Assembly: GCA_949752745.1 (NCBI GenBank)
Contig: OX457034.1
Coordinates: 1,158,493-1,222,492, forward strand
DNA: 64,000 bases
DNA from: Protula sp. h YS-2021
Taxonomy: Eukaryota > Annelida > Polychaeta > Sabellida > Serpulidae
Reading direction: 5' to 3'
The position numbers and the translations under genes were made by a program. How positions within the stretch are numbered: position 1 is the stretch's first letter; the number at the start of each line of letters is the position of its first letter. The notes beneath the pieces were generated by a model. The model was not told where the DNA came from and ran no database searches. It saw only the letters and a program-made list of their open reading frames with translations. Of the stretch, positions 39,417 through 52,325 are shown piece by piece.

Positions 39417-41039
39417 CCCGAACACTCGCGTAACGTCGGGCCGACGTCGGAACGGTATAAACCAGGTCGGAAAACGTCGGCATCGGCTTCGATGCATCGG
39501 TAATGCATCGGTTATATGGTGGCAATAGTCGAATTTCCATTTTTTTCTCATTCGTCGGAAGTTCATCGGTTACCGACGTTGGCCCGATGATTATTTTCCT
39601 CAGTTTAATAGATGTTGGCAAATATTCATCGGGCCGACATCTTTTTCCGACGAACTTCCGACCAATTGGGAATTTTTTTTTTGCTAAAAATATTATATTC
39701 ATATATTACACGTATTTCTCAATGCATATATTATACATATATTTTTATGCATTGGTTATACGTTGGAAATAGATTAACATCCGACCAATGGTAAAAAAAA
39801 TGAAACGGATATTGCATACGTATATTCGATGTATTTAGTTATACGTACATTATACATATATTTGTATATGTTGGCCCAACGTCTGACATAGACGTACTTC
39901 CGACGGAACAAAACTTAATTGTTTTTGAAAAAGATATTACTGATGTATAACCGACGGATTACAATAATCGTATAATATACAAACATATCACTGCATCGGC
40001 TATACGTCGGAAATATACCGAATTCCGACGAAAACTAATTTTTTTTATTTGAGATATTACAAGCATGTAATATGCGTATAAAAATATACGTATATTATAC
40101 ATATAGTTATATTTGTCGGTGAAACGTCGGAAATATACCGATTTCCAATGGATCTCTAAATTTGTGTATTTTACGCATAACTTGAAATGAAAACTATATA
40201 TATATATATATATTGCGTTGTGTACGAGTGCTCCACATATTCCACAGCGTCGGAAAAAAGATGCCGATATTGCCAACGCGTATTATACGTATTTTTTTAA
40301 ACGTCTATAAAACGCATATTTTCCTATGTATAAACGACGTCGGAAATGCATCGCAAAAAAGATGCCGATATTGCAATCGTATATTATACGTATTTTTTAT
40401 ACGTCTATAAAACGCATATTTTCCGATGCTTATTCGGCGTCGGAAATTTATCGATTGACGTTTTGTAGGGGACGTTATGAAGAATCAATAGGGGAGCATT
40501 ATGAATATACTTGAAAATTATCATTTGCCTCGATAAACTAGCCCCAGCCGCCGTGGAGTAGAGGTATGTTCCGCGCCTAGGATGCAAGAGGTCCCCGGTT
40601 CAAACCCGAGTAAGTACAAGTGTTCAGTTGCGATATATAGATATGCTATGTTGTATATTGATATGCTATGGTGTATGTATGAATATGTGAATTATGAATG
40701 GTTGGTAAAGGTTCAATGGGTCAGTTAAGGTTAGAAACAATTTTTTTACGTATAAAAATCATCGGAAGTTCGTCGGAAATGCATCGGAATATAAACGTAT
40801 AACCGACGTATAGCCGACGGTTGGTATCCGACGTCGAAGAATTTGTAGGGATATTTCCGACGGTGGCCCGACGTATTAAAGATATATCGGCCCGATGTAT
40901 ATCCGATGTACGAAGCCGCTATATCTATTATGCGTCGGGCCATAGTTAATCCTATGTGCAACCGATACATCGGCCGACGAAGTTGCCGATATTCCCGATC
41001 TAGTATAGATGTATTTTAGACGTTACGCGAGTGTTCGGG
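39417..41039. mobile_element. Non-autonomous DNA element with 20-bp terminal inverted repeats, copy 1
   Basis: It begins CCCGAACACTCGCGTAACGT and ends with the exact inverse, flanked by AA on both sides (possible 2-bp duplication). It is full of CGTCGGAA/CGACGTCGG-type motifs and internal AT-rich ATACGTATAT strings. It encodes nothing credible. It contains a tRNA-like head at about 40545-40612. A second, inverted and shorter copy lies at 50223-51382. Confidence 0.85.
40545..40612 (+). ncRNA. tRNA-derived SINE-like head with A and B boxes
   Basis: GCCGTGGAGTAGAGGTA resembles a degenerate A box and GGTTCAAACCC is a near-perfect B box of an internal Pol III promoter. They are about 35-40 nt apart, with an anticodon-arm-like section between. 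The same segment occurs inverted in the second copy of the element, so it belongs to the repeat and is not a functional tRNA gene. Confidence 0.6.
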
Positions 41040-41564
41040 AATGTCCCTGGATGACCTGGTTCAAAGCTTGGTTTCATCCGTTCATACAAAGCGTCCTCCT
41101 TTTTCACCTTGCGAGTCATTAAAATCCAGCGAAATGTGAGACGTGAAATTGTCTCATTTAACTAACAGGGATAGAATATAAAACCTCCGCCGATTTTCAC
41201 AACGCATTTGTTGATACAGATAAGGCCATCAGGAAACACACCCTTCATTCTCATATATATATATATATATATGAATACATTCATGCATTATCTATGAAAA
41301 ATTTTGATGAAAAACACAGGTTTTCTGTGTAAATTACAGCTATGCTTGAATATTCCGGCTTGGAATAATAATTGTTTTGGGACATCTTCTTTTGAAACCC
41401 CAAATAATATTTTGCACTTTCGTAGAAACATTTTTAAAAGTGCGCAAGAATCCCTCCCCCAAAAGAAAGACCACCTGTGGGGCCGATGAAGAAAAATCTC
41501 GATCCATTTTACATCCGAGGTTCTTAAAAGTGGAACTGAACTGCGATGGTAATGGAGAATGCAG

Positions 41565-42030
41565 GGATGGACCTGACTAGGCCTTCCTGTACACCAGGTC
41601 ACCAAGGATGGTTTGAATGCAGGAATGACCCCGACTAGGCTTTCTGGTACAGCAGGTCGCTAGGGATGGTTTTAATGCAAGAGTGGCCCCGACTAGGCCT
41701 TCTGGTACAACAGGTCACTAACCTTCCGTTACACCAGGTCACCAAGGATGGTTTTAATGAAGGAGTGGCCATAACTAGGCCTTCCGGTACAATAGGTCAC
41801 TAGGGGTGGTTTAAATGCAGGAGTAGCCCTGACTAGGCCTTCGGTACGCTAGGCCACAAGGATTGGTTTTAATGCAGGAGTGGTTGCAACTAGGCGTTCC
41901 GGTACATTAGGTTACTGGATTGGTTTAATAACTGAAGTTGCCCAGCTAGGCTTTTCGGTATATTGGGTCACTTGGGATAGTTTTAATGCAGGAGTGGCCC
42001 CAACTAGGCCTTCCGGTACAACAGGTCACT
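41565..42030. repeat. About 58-bp minisatellite (GGCCCCGACTAGGCCTTCTG)
   Basis: Eight copies of TTTTAATGCAGGAGTGGCCC, CGACTAGGCCTTCTGGTACA and CAGGTCACTAGGGATGG, with decay toward the middle and end. Confidence 0.92.
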
Positions 42031-42349
42031 TGTAAGTGTATTATATGGTTGTTTCAGGTTATGAACTTGTAAGATCGTTTCTGCTCTAGGTATTTATGAA
42101 TGTATCGTGTTATGCTTGTTTCGGTGTATTTCATTATTTCCGATTTCACATTCGCAATAAATTGTGCTAAAATGTGCAAAAACATTTATTTTTTGTCTAA
42201 AAATCCAGAAAATATTGAATTAGTTATAATTATAACGCGCACTGAGCGACAATGAACTAGTGTACAAGGAAATGATCAGTGCATTTTGCATTATCTAGCC
42301 GCGTACGGTAGCAACATTCACACCAGCCTAATAGGTACAAGTCACGTGA

Positions 42350-42552
42350 CGCTGTCAGAGGTACACAGGAGGCGCTTAGGGTACACAGATCAGAGGTACA
42401 CAGGTGGCGTTTGTGGTGCATATGTCAGAGGTACACAGGTGGCATTTGTGGTGCATATGTCAGAGGTACACAGGTGGCGTTTGTGGTACATAGCTTAGAG
42501 GTACACAGGTGGCGTGTGTGGTGTACAGGTGGCATTTGTGGTACACAGGCAG
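42350..42552. repeat. AGGTACACAGGTGGCGTTTGTGGT tandem array
   Basis: Six to seven units of 22-38 bp. It is open in several frames without evidence of a gene. Confidence 0.9.
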
Positions 42553-43480
42553 TGGAGTATCTGCTTGAAAGTGCCTGAAAGAAACTGCAAGCACCACCCT
42601 CATCATCTGTTTCCATTAATCAAACACAGGATGAAAAGAACACCCCTCAGGGTTATGTAAATTCACGGGTGTTCCGCTACCAGTATTCGTCTTCCTGGGT
42701 TAATCTTATAACTGAGGGTTCCTTTGTTGCAGACTGGGAACAGTGTAACCATACTCTTATTTCCCAGTCTGTTTAATCTCTGGAATGGGGGAGTTTGAGA
42801 ACACGAGCTTCCCCTCCGAGATTTGGACAAAAGCGCCAAATAAAAAGGCCAAAAGCGCCTAGGACTGCAGGTCAAAAATGCCAAATTTAGAAAAATAGCA
42901 TTATGCAATTAAATCATAAAAGTAGTTTTACTTGTCTAAAAAGTACAGTCCAAGACATATGTCCATTTTTTGCGACCTAAGCTTGGCGATAGCGACATAC
43001 GTCGTATAACAATCTTGGATTTCCTTATGTGTATCCTAAATTTCTCCTTTTTATTCTTTTTTAATTCCAAGTTGTATCTTATTCATATTTTCAAAATGAA
43101 TCGAACTAAAATGCCCTTTTCTAGTTCAAGTGTCTCGAGTCACTTTGCTTGATGATCCAGAAAATATTAATATCATAGTCACACAAGATAGTACAAGCAA
43201 AAGATTGTGTGTTATGTTGATCGTGTTTGTTTCTTCCTTACATTGCTTTAAGAACCCAAGTGGGTCTTTCGGAAGCTGGGGCGTCTAAGAGTCTAAGAGG
43301 GATTGATTGTACTTGCCGTCCATACTCACATGATGTAACATCTTGATCGTTGCATAACATGGACTGGCTCAAAGGTCTTAACAATTTTTGGCGCGTATGT
43401 CCGCAGGCAGTTTAAAATTTTCGGCGCTTTTGACCTAGACCCTCCCCTTTACTTTATACGCGTCCCCCGACGTCTGTTCA
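42553..43480. other. No recognisable gene
   Basis: It includes two pieces with CGCCAAATAAAAAGGCC and GCGCTTTTGACC strings, which look like decayed repeat ends, and poly-T-rich DNA near 43030-43070. No open frame has domain-like content. Confidence 0.5.
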
Positions 43481-44360
43481 CACGTAATATGTGGCAGTTC
43501 AGGGAACTGGGAAAGGGGGAGTATGAGAACCCGAGCCTCCCCTCCATTCTGAACGCCCCCCCCCCCCGGCGTCTGTTCACATGTGTTATGTGGCAGTTCA
43601 CGAAATCGGGAAAGGAAAGGGGGGTATCAGAATCCGAGCTTCCCCTCCACTCTGTACGCCCTCCTCGACTCGCCCCCCACCCATAGTCGTCTGTTCACAC
43701 GTATTATGCGGCAGTTCACGCAATCAGGAAAGGAAAGGGGGGTATCAGAATCCGAGCTTCCCCTCCACTCTGTACGCCCTCCTCGACTCCCCCCCCCCCA
43801 TAGTCGTCTGTTCACACGTATTATATGGCAGTTCACGCAATCAGGAAAGGAAAGTGGGAGTATCAGAACCCGAGCTTCCCCTCCACGCTGTACGCCCTCC
43901 CCGACACACCCCCCCCCATAGTCGTCTGTTCACACGTATTATATGGCAGTTCACGCAATCAGGAAAGGAAAGTGGGAGTATCAGAACCTGAGCTTCCCCT
44001 CCACGCTGTACGCCCTCCTCGACTCCCCCCCCCCCATAGTCGTCTGTTCACACGTATTATATGGCAGTTCACGCAATCAGGAAAGGAAAGTGGGAGTATC
44101 AGAACCCGAGCTTCCCCTCCACGCTGTACGCCCTCCCCGACACCCCCCCCCCCCATAGTCGTCTGTTCACACGTATTGTGTGACAGTTCACGCAACCAGG
44201 AAAGGGGGTGTATTAGAATCCGAGCTTCCCCTCCACGCTGTACGCCCTCCCCGACACCCCCACCATAGTCGTCTGTTCACACGTATTGTGTGACAGTTCA
44301 CGCAACCAAGAAAGGGTGAGTATGAGAACCCGAGCCTCCCCTCCACTCTGCACGCGTTTA
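43470..44360. repeat. About 118-bp satellite array
   Basis: Eight units of GTCGTCTGTTCACACGTATT, ATATGGCAGTTCACGCAATC, AGGAAAGGAAAGTGGGAGTA, TCAGAACCCGAGCTTCCCCT and CCACGCTGTACGCCCTCC plus a C-run. Later copies are shorter. All overlapping open frames are by-products. Confidence 0.95.
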
Positions 44361-45139
44361 CGCAATCGGTATTTCATCACACCCTAAGTCATGTACCAGT
44401 CCTGAACATTAACCATTGAATAAAAAAGTTAATGTATTCAACGTCACATCCTGAAAACTGACCCTCAAGAAAATGACGTTGCAATAAACGGTGTTTATGT
44501 GTAAAGCCAGGGAAGTACCCGAACAAAAATGAAGATCAGTGTCTTTGAAATTTGTTTAGCATTGAAGAACTGAAACCTGTATGTTTTAGACATTTATAAT
44601 GTCGTTTCTTTCTTAAACAGTCAGTTCACTTTTGATGCATTTTCGCAGAACAACTTCTTATACGTTCTAACTGAACACATTTTTAATACGTTTGAAAAAA
44701 AGCAATTTTTAGCACCTTTACTTAAGAGTTTTTATTTGTGCAGATGCAACTAAGTGATTTGAATTTCTTTTGAATCTGTAATTCAATACTTTGTATTCAG
44801 TCCTCTAATTAGTTTGAATTTTATTTCTTAAAATAACAAAGTGTAACAGCCCAGTGCAGGCTCTAAGGCGGGGATGAGAGTTCAAGGGTTTTCAACCCCC
44901 ACCCTCCCGAAAATTCGAAAACAGACTGCCAAACCTTGTGGTTCACAAAATGTTTCACTAATAACTCGCTACTTTGGGTGATTTTTTAGGTTGACCCCCA
45001 CCCCCATCCCCTTCCCCATCCCCATCCCCTTGGGTTCGAACTTGTATCCACCAAAGCCAGAGAACAGTCATGAATGGTAGTTACTCTGTCAATGAATCAA
45101 GCAGGACAATAATCACAGAAAGTGAAAAGACTGAGAAAT
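44361..45139. other. Upstream region of the transporter gene
   Basis: AT-rich DNA with C-rich CCCCATCCCCTTCCCC near 45000. The promoter and any 5' non-coding exon cannot be placed with confidence. Confidence 0.4.
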
Positions 45140-48100
45140 ATGGAGAAAAACGCCGCTAACAACCAAAGCATAGGGGAGAAATTGACATGTGCAAAAAACG
45201 AGAAAGGCTTTTCCTTGACGAACAATTTCAAAAATAATAGATCTGTTTTGGATAAAGAAGGCGTAATTTTACCACCAGATGGCGGTTACGGTTGGGTGGT
45301 TGTCTTAGCATCGTTTACTAACTCTTTTATTATTGGGGGGAATTTTGTGTGCTTTCCAATGATATACTACGATGTGGCGGAATATTTCGGAGTGTCATTG
45401 GCTTATGCCGGATTTATACAATCTTTTCTACAGGGCTTCATATCTGTTCCAGGTGAGCTCTTTACACAATCATCAAGTCCCGTTGCCTTACAAAATATGT
45501 ATACACTGGGCCATAAAAGTACCAAATATCTCCTCCTTGGATAAAAATGATACAATATCTAGGGTTTTATCAATCGAAACTTGGAATTATTTCGAGCATA
45601 AAATACATTTTTAAAACATATCTATTCTTGGCGCTTTATGCTCTGCCCTTAAACAACCAATGAAATTATTTTCAACTGACCGAGAACATTCACGGAATAA
45701 AATCAATACCACAACACGTTTGTGGTGCTAAAGGTCTAGGAAGGGCTCGGTGACTCTTTCCTGTAGTTCTGAGTAGGACTTCTTGCTTTTTCTGGCGTGA
45801 TCTTCTTGCTGGTCTTCTTACGTGATGATCATACAAATCGTTAAAAAGAGGCCTTTGTTACATGAATTTGGTAGAACATATAGTGCCTTATAAGTTATTT
45901 TGAAACATTTTCATTAGTCACTACAAAAATACAATCGGCAGGCCTGTTGCGTTTTGATGAACAATTTAAAGCTATGATGAAATTCCAAGACCGAGTCACA
46001 GCTTCACCACAGTTCCTTAAAAGCGCTGCTAAGTTCTTCAAAGCCCTGCTGAAGTTCCTAGACCGAGGGAAAGCTTCCCCAATGCACCTCAAAACCACGG
46101 CATGAGGACAGCTATCCTTACACCGGCATTATAATTGTTACTAGACTTGTGCATGAAAGAAACTACGAAAGACCTATAGTGTCAGGTTTTCGTTGATGAT
46201 ATCACCAACGACGTTATGTCCGAATTTCAGATAGCGTCGTTGGTGATAACACCAACGAAAACCGACACTATTGGTCTTTTGTAAGAAACTGCAAGCCACG
46301 AAGAGAATGTTTAATATTTTGACATATTCTTGACTGTGAAGGCTTTTTTTACGTTAGAGTGTTTTAGTAACCAAGCTCTCTAGTATGTTCTCGGCTAGTA
46401 ATGATATAATAAACAGCATTTTTCTCGGCCTTTTATATTTTAGGTATACTGTATAGTGTGGTTATCAACACCTACGGCTGTCGCCAGGCAACCATATTTG
46501 GATCTATCTTATCATGCATAGGCTACTCTTTGAGCTCATTAGCTTTCAATATCCCCTGGATTTATTTCACATATGGCGTTATTACAGGTAATATCCAGAA
46601 CACAATTAAATTAATTTTAGACGACAATTTACTAATTACTACCTCTGTTACCTCTAAAAATCTTTCATTCATAGACGTCGTTTTGAATTTGTAAAATTGT
46701 CGATTTAGCCATTGATGGTTGCTGTAGTTTGTCATTTCCCTGTAACGCTACTCTGCATTTCCCTGTAGCGCTACTCTGCATTCCCCTGTAATACTACTCT
46801 ACATTTTCCTGTAACGTCAATCTGCATTTCCCTGTAATGTTACTCTCTATTTATCCTTGGTATCTTTGAGTATTGCAAAGAATTATTTGGCAGGTGTGGG
46901 ATTAGGAATTCAACTAATTTCTAATGCGGTTATTGTGAACCAATACTTCGATAAGCGTCGCTCCATTGCAAACGCTGTGGCGTTATCTGGTACGTCACTG
47001 GGGATACTGGTCATGTCTTTCGCAATCCAAATACTTGCTGAGAAGTACAGTTGGCAGGGTACTTTGCTGATCTGCGGTGGCGTTAGTCTTCATGCTTGTG
47101 TAGGTGGCGCCATATACCGGCCGCTTCAAACAAGTAAGCACAAACGCACCGAAAACAATACCGCCGACAAAAACCGCGGTGATGTTGCAAGCTCTAGGAT
47201 AAACCACACCAGCAATGCTTGTAGTGGCGATGGAATCCAAGCGAAACGCAAGCAAGAAACGACCAGGAAATTAGAAAATAATGACACTGACCTTCCTGAA
47301 AATGTTAGTACACATGTACTTCCTGGAAGTCCACGCTACACAAAACGAAGGTTTTCACAGCAAGCTGTCATCCAACAGGGTTATGTAGAGGATAACCTCA
47401 AGCGTAAAGTTAATGTTTATGTCGTAAGTGAGACTTCTGGTTTGGCCAAGCTCAAAGTCAGCTTGTCGGTGGAAGAACAGCAGTCCGCTTGGAGAAGAAC
47501 TTGGATCATGATAAAACAAGGCTTGGATTTCAGCAAACTCAAGGATTCAGCGTTCCTGCTCTTCCTGATCGCGTCAATGCTGTATGCTTCCTCGATTGTG
47601 ACATTCCACTCCCACAATATTAACAGAGCAATCGTTTATGGTGTGGCTAAGGAACGGCTGGCCATACTGCCCACTGTCGGTGCTCTGTGCTCGGGCACGG
47701 CTAGGATAACCTCGGGAATTGTGGGGAATTTTTACTCCATCAATCCCATACTGCTGGTTGGCGTAGGTGAGATGGTGGGCGGCATCAGCCTTGTGTGGAA
47801 TTCATTCCTAACCACCTACATGGAGCTGCTCATCGGCACTGCCGTCTTTGCAATGTCCGCCGGTAAGACAAACTCACTAGGCACCTTTTGCAAGAGGTGA
47901 ACTTTTCCAATTTACGTTTGAGAAAACTTCAGAAATGAGAAGTAAAATCTTTTGGCAAACAATATTTTGCAAGAAGTCAATTTTATTTTCAATAAAAACG
48001 AATAAATGTTCCCCATCTTTCAAAAAAAAAAAGAAGTGTGAATAAGATTATGTTATGTTCATGTTTCAAATGTGAGATAATTTGAATCAGTTACACAAAC

Positions 48101-49426
48101 GTTAATATGAATCGAAGCTGTGTTTTGATCAGTCGAAACGAAGTAGCACCTATAGGTGTCTATGTATTTAAGATGCAGCTATATATAGGTGCAGCCCCTA
48201 CACAGCTATAGGATTCGCCACTTCGTTACTGTTATACAAAAGTTGATATATAAGTAGATTAATATAGTGGAGTTCTTATCGCAGGTTTTACTATGACGTC
48301 ATTGAATTTAGCCCTCATCCGGCTGCAGGGAATAGAGAGAATAGCACAGTCTATCGGTCTCTTTAATCTTTTCTTCGGCACTGGGAGTATCATTTCCACC
48401 CCTCTCGCAGGTTCGTGTCTATTTCTCAAGTATGATTTAGACCTCTCTCGCCACTTCGTCAATATTCCTCACTCATGATTTCCATCCGCTCGCAGGTTCG
48501 TCACTATTCCTCACGCATGATTTCAACCCGCTCGCAGGTTCGTCACAACTCCTCACGCATGATTTTCACCCACTCGCAGGTTCGTCACAACTCATGCCAC
48601 CCCGCTCGCAGGTTCGTCATATTTTTTAACGCATGATTTAGACCCCTATTGCCACTTCGTCAATATTCCTCACGCATGATTTCTACCCGCTCGCAGGTTC
48701 GTCACAACTCATGCCATCCCGCTTGCAGGTTCGTCACAACTCCTCACGCATGATTTTTACCCGCTCGCAGGTTGGAGGTTCGTCACTATTTCTCACACAT
48801 GATTTCCACCTCGCTCGCAGGTTCGTCACTATTCCTCACGCATGCATTCCACCCGCTCGCTGCTTCGTTCCTATTTATCACGCATAATTTTTACCGTGTT
48901 CGCAGGTTCGTCACAACTCCTCACGCATGATTCCCACCCAACTCGCAGGTTCGTCACTAGTTCTCACGCATGATTTCCACGCGTTTTATAGAGTTGTATC
49001 GAGCAAACAAGCTGAAGAGAATACCCAATTTTCGAGTTGCCTTTATGTCGAGTTAACTTTAAAAGGAGAGTTGAAACTGAGAAACCATAAAAATCTATTG
49101 CCTAGGAAATAGGATTTTTTTAAAAGTTGCTGTTATATTTTGTACATTTACAATTACACAAGGAAAATAGACTTATTATTTAACCTTATTTAAATTTATT
49201 TAACCTAACGGTAATATGTCACCGGCTGTGTAAAAAACAAATAATGCAATGAGGAAGGAATATGATGATTTGTGTGATTCTTTTAGGTCTCATTTATGAC
49301 GTCACAGGAGATTATAGCATACCGTTTCTGATTGGAGGATTCGCTGCTATGACCGCCGCGTCCTTTGTATTCCTGTCGTTTGTCCTCACTAAAAGAAAAG
49401 AAATGGGCAGGCTTGAAATACAGTAG
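45140..49426 (+). CDS. Monocarboxylate transporter-like protein (SLC16/MFS), 5 exons, 563 aa
   Basis: Coding exons: 45140-45452, 46444-46587, 46894-47862, 48285-48410 and 49287-49426, total 1,692 bp. All introns are GT-AG and phase 1, each splitting a GGT glycine codon. The first transmembrane segment carries the SLC16 signature (PPDGGYGWVVVLASFTNSF). Exon 3 encodes NQYFDKRRSIANAVALSGTSLG, typical of MCT transmembrane segments 4-5, then a long hydrophilic loop. The second half begins at FSKLKDSAFLLFLIASML. It ends LTKRKEMGRLEIQ. The predicted topology is 12 helices in the plasma membrane, with proton-linked or facilitated transport of monocarboxylates or similar acids. The substrate cannot be told from sequence. 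No lesions were seen. Confidence 0.92.
46169..46279. repeat. 111-bp imperfect palindrome (MITE-like) in transporter intron 1
   Basis: The arms AAAGACCTATAGTGTC...TCGTTG...ACCAACGACG and CGTCGTTGGTG...ACCAACGAAAACCGACACTATTGGTCTTT pair over about 45 bp around a short unpaired centre. The ends suggest a foldback element. Confidence 0.75.
46735..46850. repeat. CTGCATTTCCCTGTAACGCTACT tandem repeat in intron 2
   Basis: Five copies of about 24 bp, immediately upstream of the exon 3 acceptor. Confidence 0.88.
48402..48985. repeat. Intron 4 minisatellite derived from the exon 4 splice donor
   Basis: Units of 35-45 bp repeat CCGCTCGCAGGTTCGTCAC, AACTCCTCACGCATGATTT. The first unit is the exon 4 end itself (CCCTCTCGCAG|GTTCGTG). 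At least ten copies of the CGCAGGTTCGTC junction follow, each containing AG|GT. Confidence 0.9.
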
Positions 49427-50222
49427 GCACTGGATGTAACGACATCGGATACATCGGCATCGGATACCTCCTAAGGACATAATTATCTAGCACCATATGG
49501 CTTTACTCTGTTTAAAAACTATTGGTTATATCGACATATAGGTTATAACGACATATTGGTTATATCGACATATCGGTTATAACGACACATTAGTTTTAGC
49601 GACATATGGGTTATACCGATATATCGGTTATAACGACAGAATGGTTATAGCGACATGTCTGGGTTGTTGTAAAGAGTGTAAAAAGGTTCTATACCGGAAT
49701 TTGAAGAAGCTTAAAACGACAAAAGTTACCTCTATAAAATATACTTAGAAATTCATATATGGTGGAAATATTCCAGAAATATACCAGAAATGTTCCAGAA
49801 AAGACGCTCACTGCAGTTTGCAAGATACAGGGGAACCCCAGAATAAGGACCACCCCGGAATAGGACCACCCTGCAAAACGGACCACTTCACAAATACGAC
49901 CATTTTTAAATGGTTCTGTTTCGGCTACTTTCCCAACCCAATTCAACCCATAGAACCACACATAGGATCACATCGGATATAGCACCACCTCCGATATAGG
50001 ATCACCTCGGATATAGGATTACCTCGGTTATAGGATCACCTCGCATATAGGATCACCTCGGATATAGGACCACCTCCGATAAAGGATCACCTCGCATATA
50101 GGATCAAACGCAAACGCACTTTGTTGAAACGCACATCCCCAACCCTCCCCCGCCTCCCACCCATCCCCCAACCCAACCCCCTCCCCCCAGGCAGCTAATC
50201 TATTGACAAAAAAAAGAAAAGC
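49427..50222. other. Gene-free region with short tandem arrays
   Basis: GGTTATATCGACATAT(C/T) arrays (49520-49655) and ATAGGATCACCTCGGAT arrays (49963-50108), then C-rich DNA. A minus-strand open frame at 49689-49961 has no recognisable domain. Confidence 0.55.
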
Positions 50223-51382
50223 CCCGAACACTCGCGTAACGTCTAAAATACATCTATATTAGATCGGCAATATCGGCAACTTCGTCGGCCGATGTATCGG
50301 TTGCACATAGGATTAACTATGGCCCGACGCATAATAGATATAGCGGCTTCGTACATCGGATATACATCGGGCCAATATATCTTTAATAAGTCGGGCCACT
50401 GTCGGAAATATCCCTACAAATTCTTTGACGTCGGATACCAACCGTCGGCTATACGTCAGTTATACGTTTATATTCCGATGCATTTCCGACGAACTTCCGA
50501 TGATATTTATACGTATAAAATGCATATTTCCGAGGTTTTCCAACGCATTTCCGACCAAGTGACAACCGGAAAATATGCGTTTTTTAGACGTATAAAAATG
50601 CGTGTGCGCATTTGAAAAAAAAATTGTTTCTAACCTTAACTGACCCATTGAACCCTTAACAACCATTCATAATTCACATATTGATACATACACCATAGCA
50701 TATTTATATATTGCAACTGAACACAAGTACTTACTCGGGTTTGAACCGGGGACCTCTTGCATCCTAGGCGAGGAACATACCTCTACTCCACGGCGGCTGG
50801 GGCTGCCTCGGCAGTGTAATTAAGTGGTCTAATGTTTCTATTTCGTCCCAAAAAGTTTTTTGTTACCGCTGGCGCTTTTAAATTTAGTTATTTGTATTGT
50901 CTTTTCCTCCTTTATGTTTGCTGAGGGATAGTTTATTGAGGCAAATGATAATTATACGTATAATTAAATACATCGAATATACGTATGCAATATCCATTTC
51001 AATTTTTTTTTACCATTGGTCGGAAGTTTATCTATTTCCAACGTATAACCAATGCATAAAAGTATATGTATAATATATGCATTGAAAAATACGTATAATA
51101 TATGAATACAATATTTAAAAAAAAATTCCCAGTTGGTAGGAAGTTCGTCGGAAAAAGATGTCAGCCCGATGAATATTTGCCAACATCTGTTAAACTGAGG
51201 AAAATAATCATCGGGCCAACGTCGGTAACCGATGAACTTAAGACGAATGGGGAAAAATGGAAATTCGACTATTGCCAACCTATAACAGATGCATTACCGA
51301 TGCATCGAAGCCGATGTTTTAACGTTTTAAGACCTGGTTTATACCGTTCCGACGTCGGCCCGACGTTACGCGAGTGTTCGGG
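50223..51382. mobile_element. Non-autonomous DNA element with 20-bp TIRs, copy 2 (inverted, 1.16 kb)
   Basis: The same termini as copy 1 (CCCGAACACTCGCGTAACGT and inverse), here flanked by GC on both sides. It runs in the opposite orientation and lacks several hundred bases of the AT-rich interior. The tRNA-like head lies at about 50732-50798 on the minus strand. Confidence 0.85.
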
Positions 51383-51529
51383 GCTGCACGGCACGGCACA
51401 TTCCCCAGTCTCCCAACAACTCCCCCCTCCATTGGCTACCCCTACACCTCCCCGGGCAGCTCATCCATTGAGATAAAACGAGAGAGAACAGCTGCACGAC
51501 AAAGGCACATCTCCATCTGAACACCCACT

Positions 51530-52325
51530 TACCACTCACCCCCACCCTCCTCCACCTCCCTCCCATCCCGTACCCTCTCTCCACGTTCCGCCCATTCCCC
51601 ACCCCCACCTCCCGCCCATCTCAAACCCCTCCCCCAACTCCCTCCCATTCAACACCCCTCCCCCACCTCCCTCCCATCCCACACCCCTCCCCCACCTCGC
51701 TCCCATCCCACACCCCTCCCCGCCTCCCCCCCTCCCATCCCACACCCCTCCCCCACCTCCCTCCCGTCCCACACCCCTCCCCCACCACGCTCCCATCCCA
51801 CACCCCTCCCCACCTCCTTCCCATCCCACAACCCTCCCCCACCTCGCTCCCATCCCACACCCCTCCCCACCTCCCTCCCTCCAATCCCACACCCCTGCCC
51901 CACCTCCCTCCCATCCCACACCCCTCCACCACCTCCCTCAAATCCCACACCCCTCCCCATCTCCCTCCCTCCCATCCCACACCCCTCCCTCACCTCCCAC
52001 CCATCTCACACCCCTCCACCACCTCCCTCCCATCCCACACCCCTCCCCCACCTCCCTCCCATCCCACACCCCTCCCCCCAAGCTCCCATCCCACACCCCT
52101 CCCCACCTCCCTCCCATCCCACACCCCTCCCCCACCTCCCTCCCATCCCACACCCCCCCACCTATCTCCCATCCCACACCCCTCCCCAACCTCCCTCCCA
52201 TGCCATACCCCTCCCCCACCTCCCTCCCATCCCACACCCCTCCCCCACCGCGCTCCTATCACACACCCCTCCCCCACCTCCATCCCATCCCACACCCCTC
52301 CTCCACCTCCCGCCCATCTCAAGCA
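51530..52325. repeat. About 27-28-bp minisatellite CCCACCTCCCTCCCATCCCACACCCCTCC
   Basis: Nearly thirty copies. The strong pyrimidine bias on this strand leaves three minus-strand frames open (Gly/Trp/Glu-rich), which are artefacts. Confidence 0.95.

Noticed and set aside
48100..48240. Possible inverted repeat AACGAAGTAGC...GCCACTTCGTT in intron 3
   Set aside because: Only about 10 bp pair with mismatches over a large loop, which is not convincing as an element.
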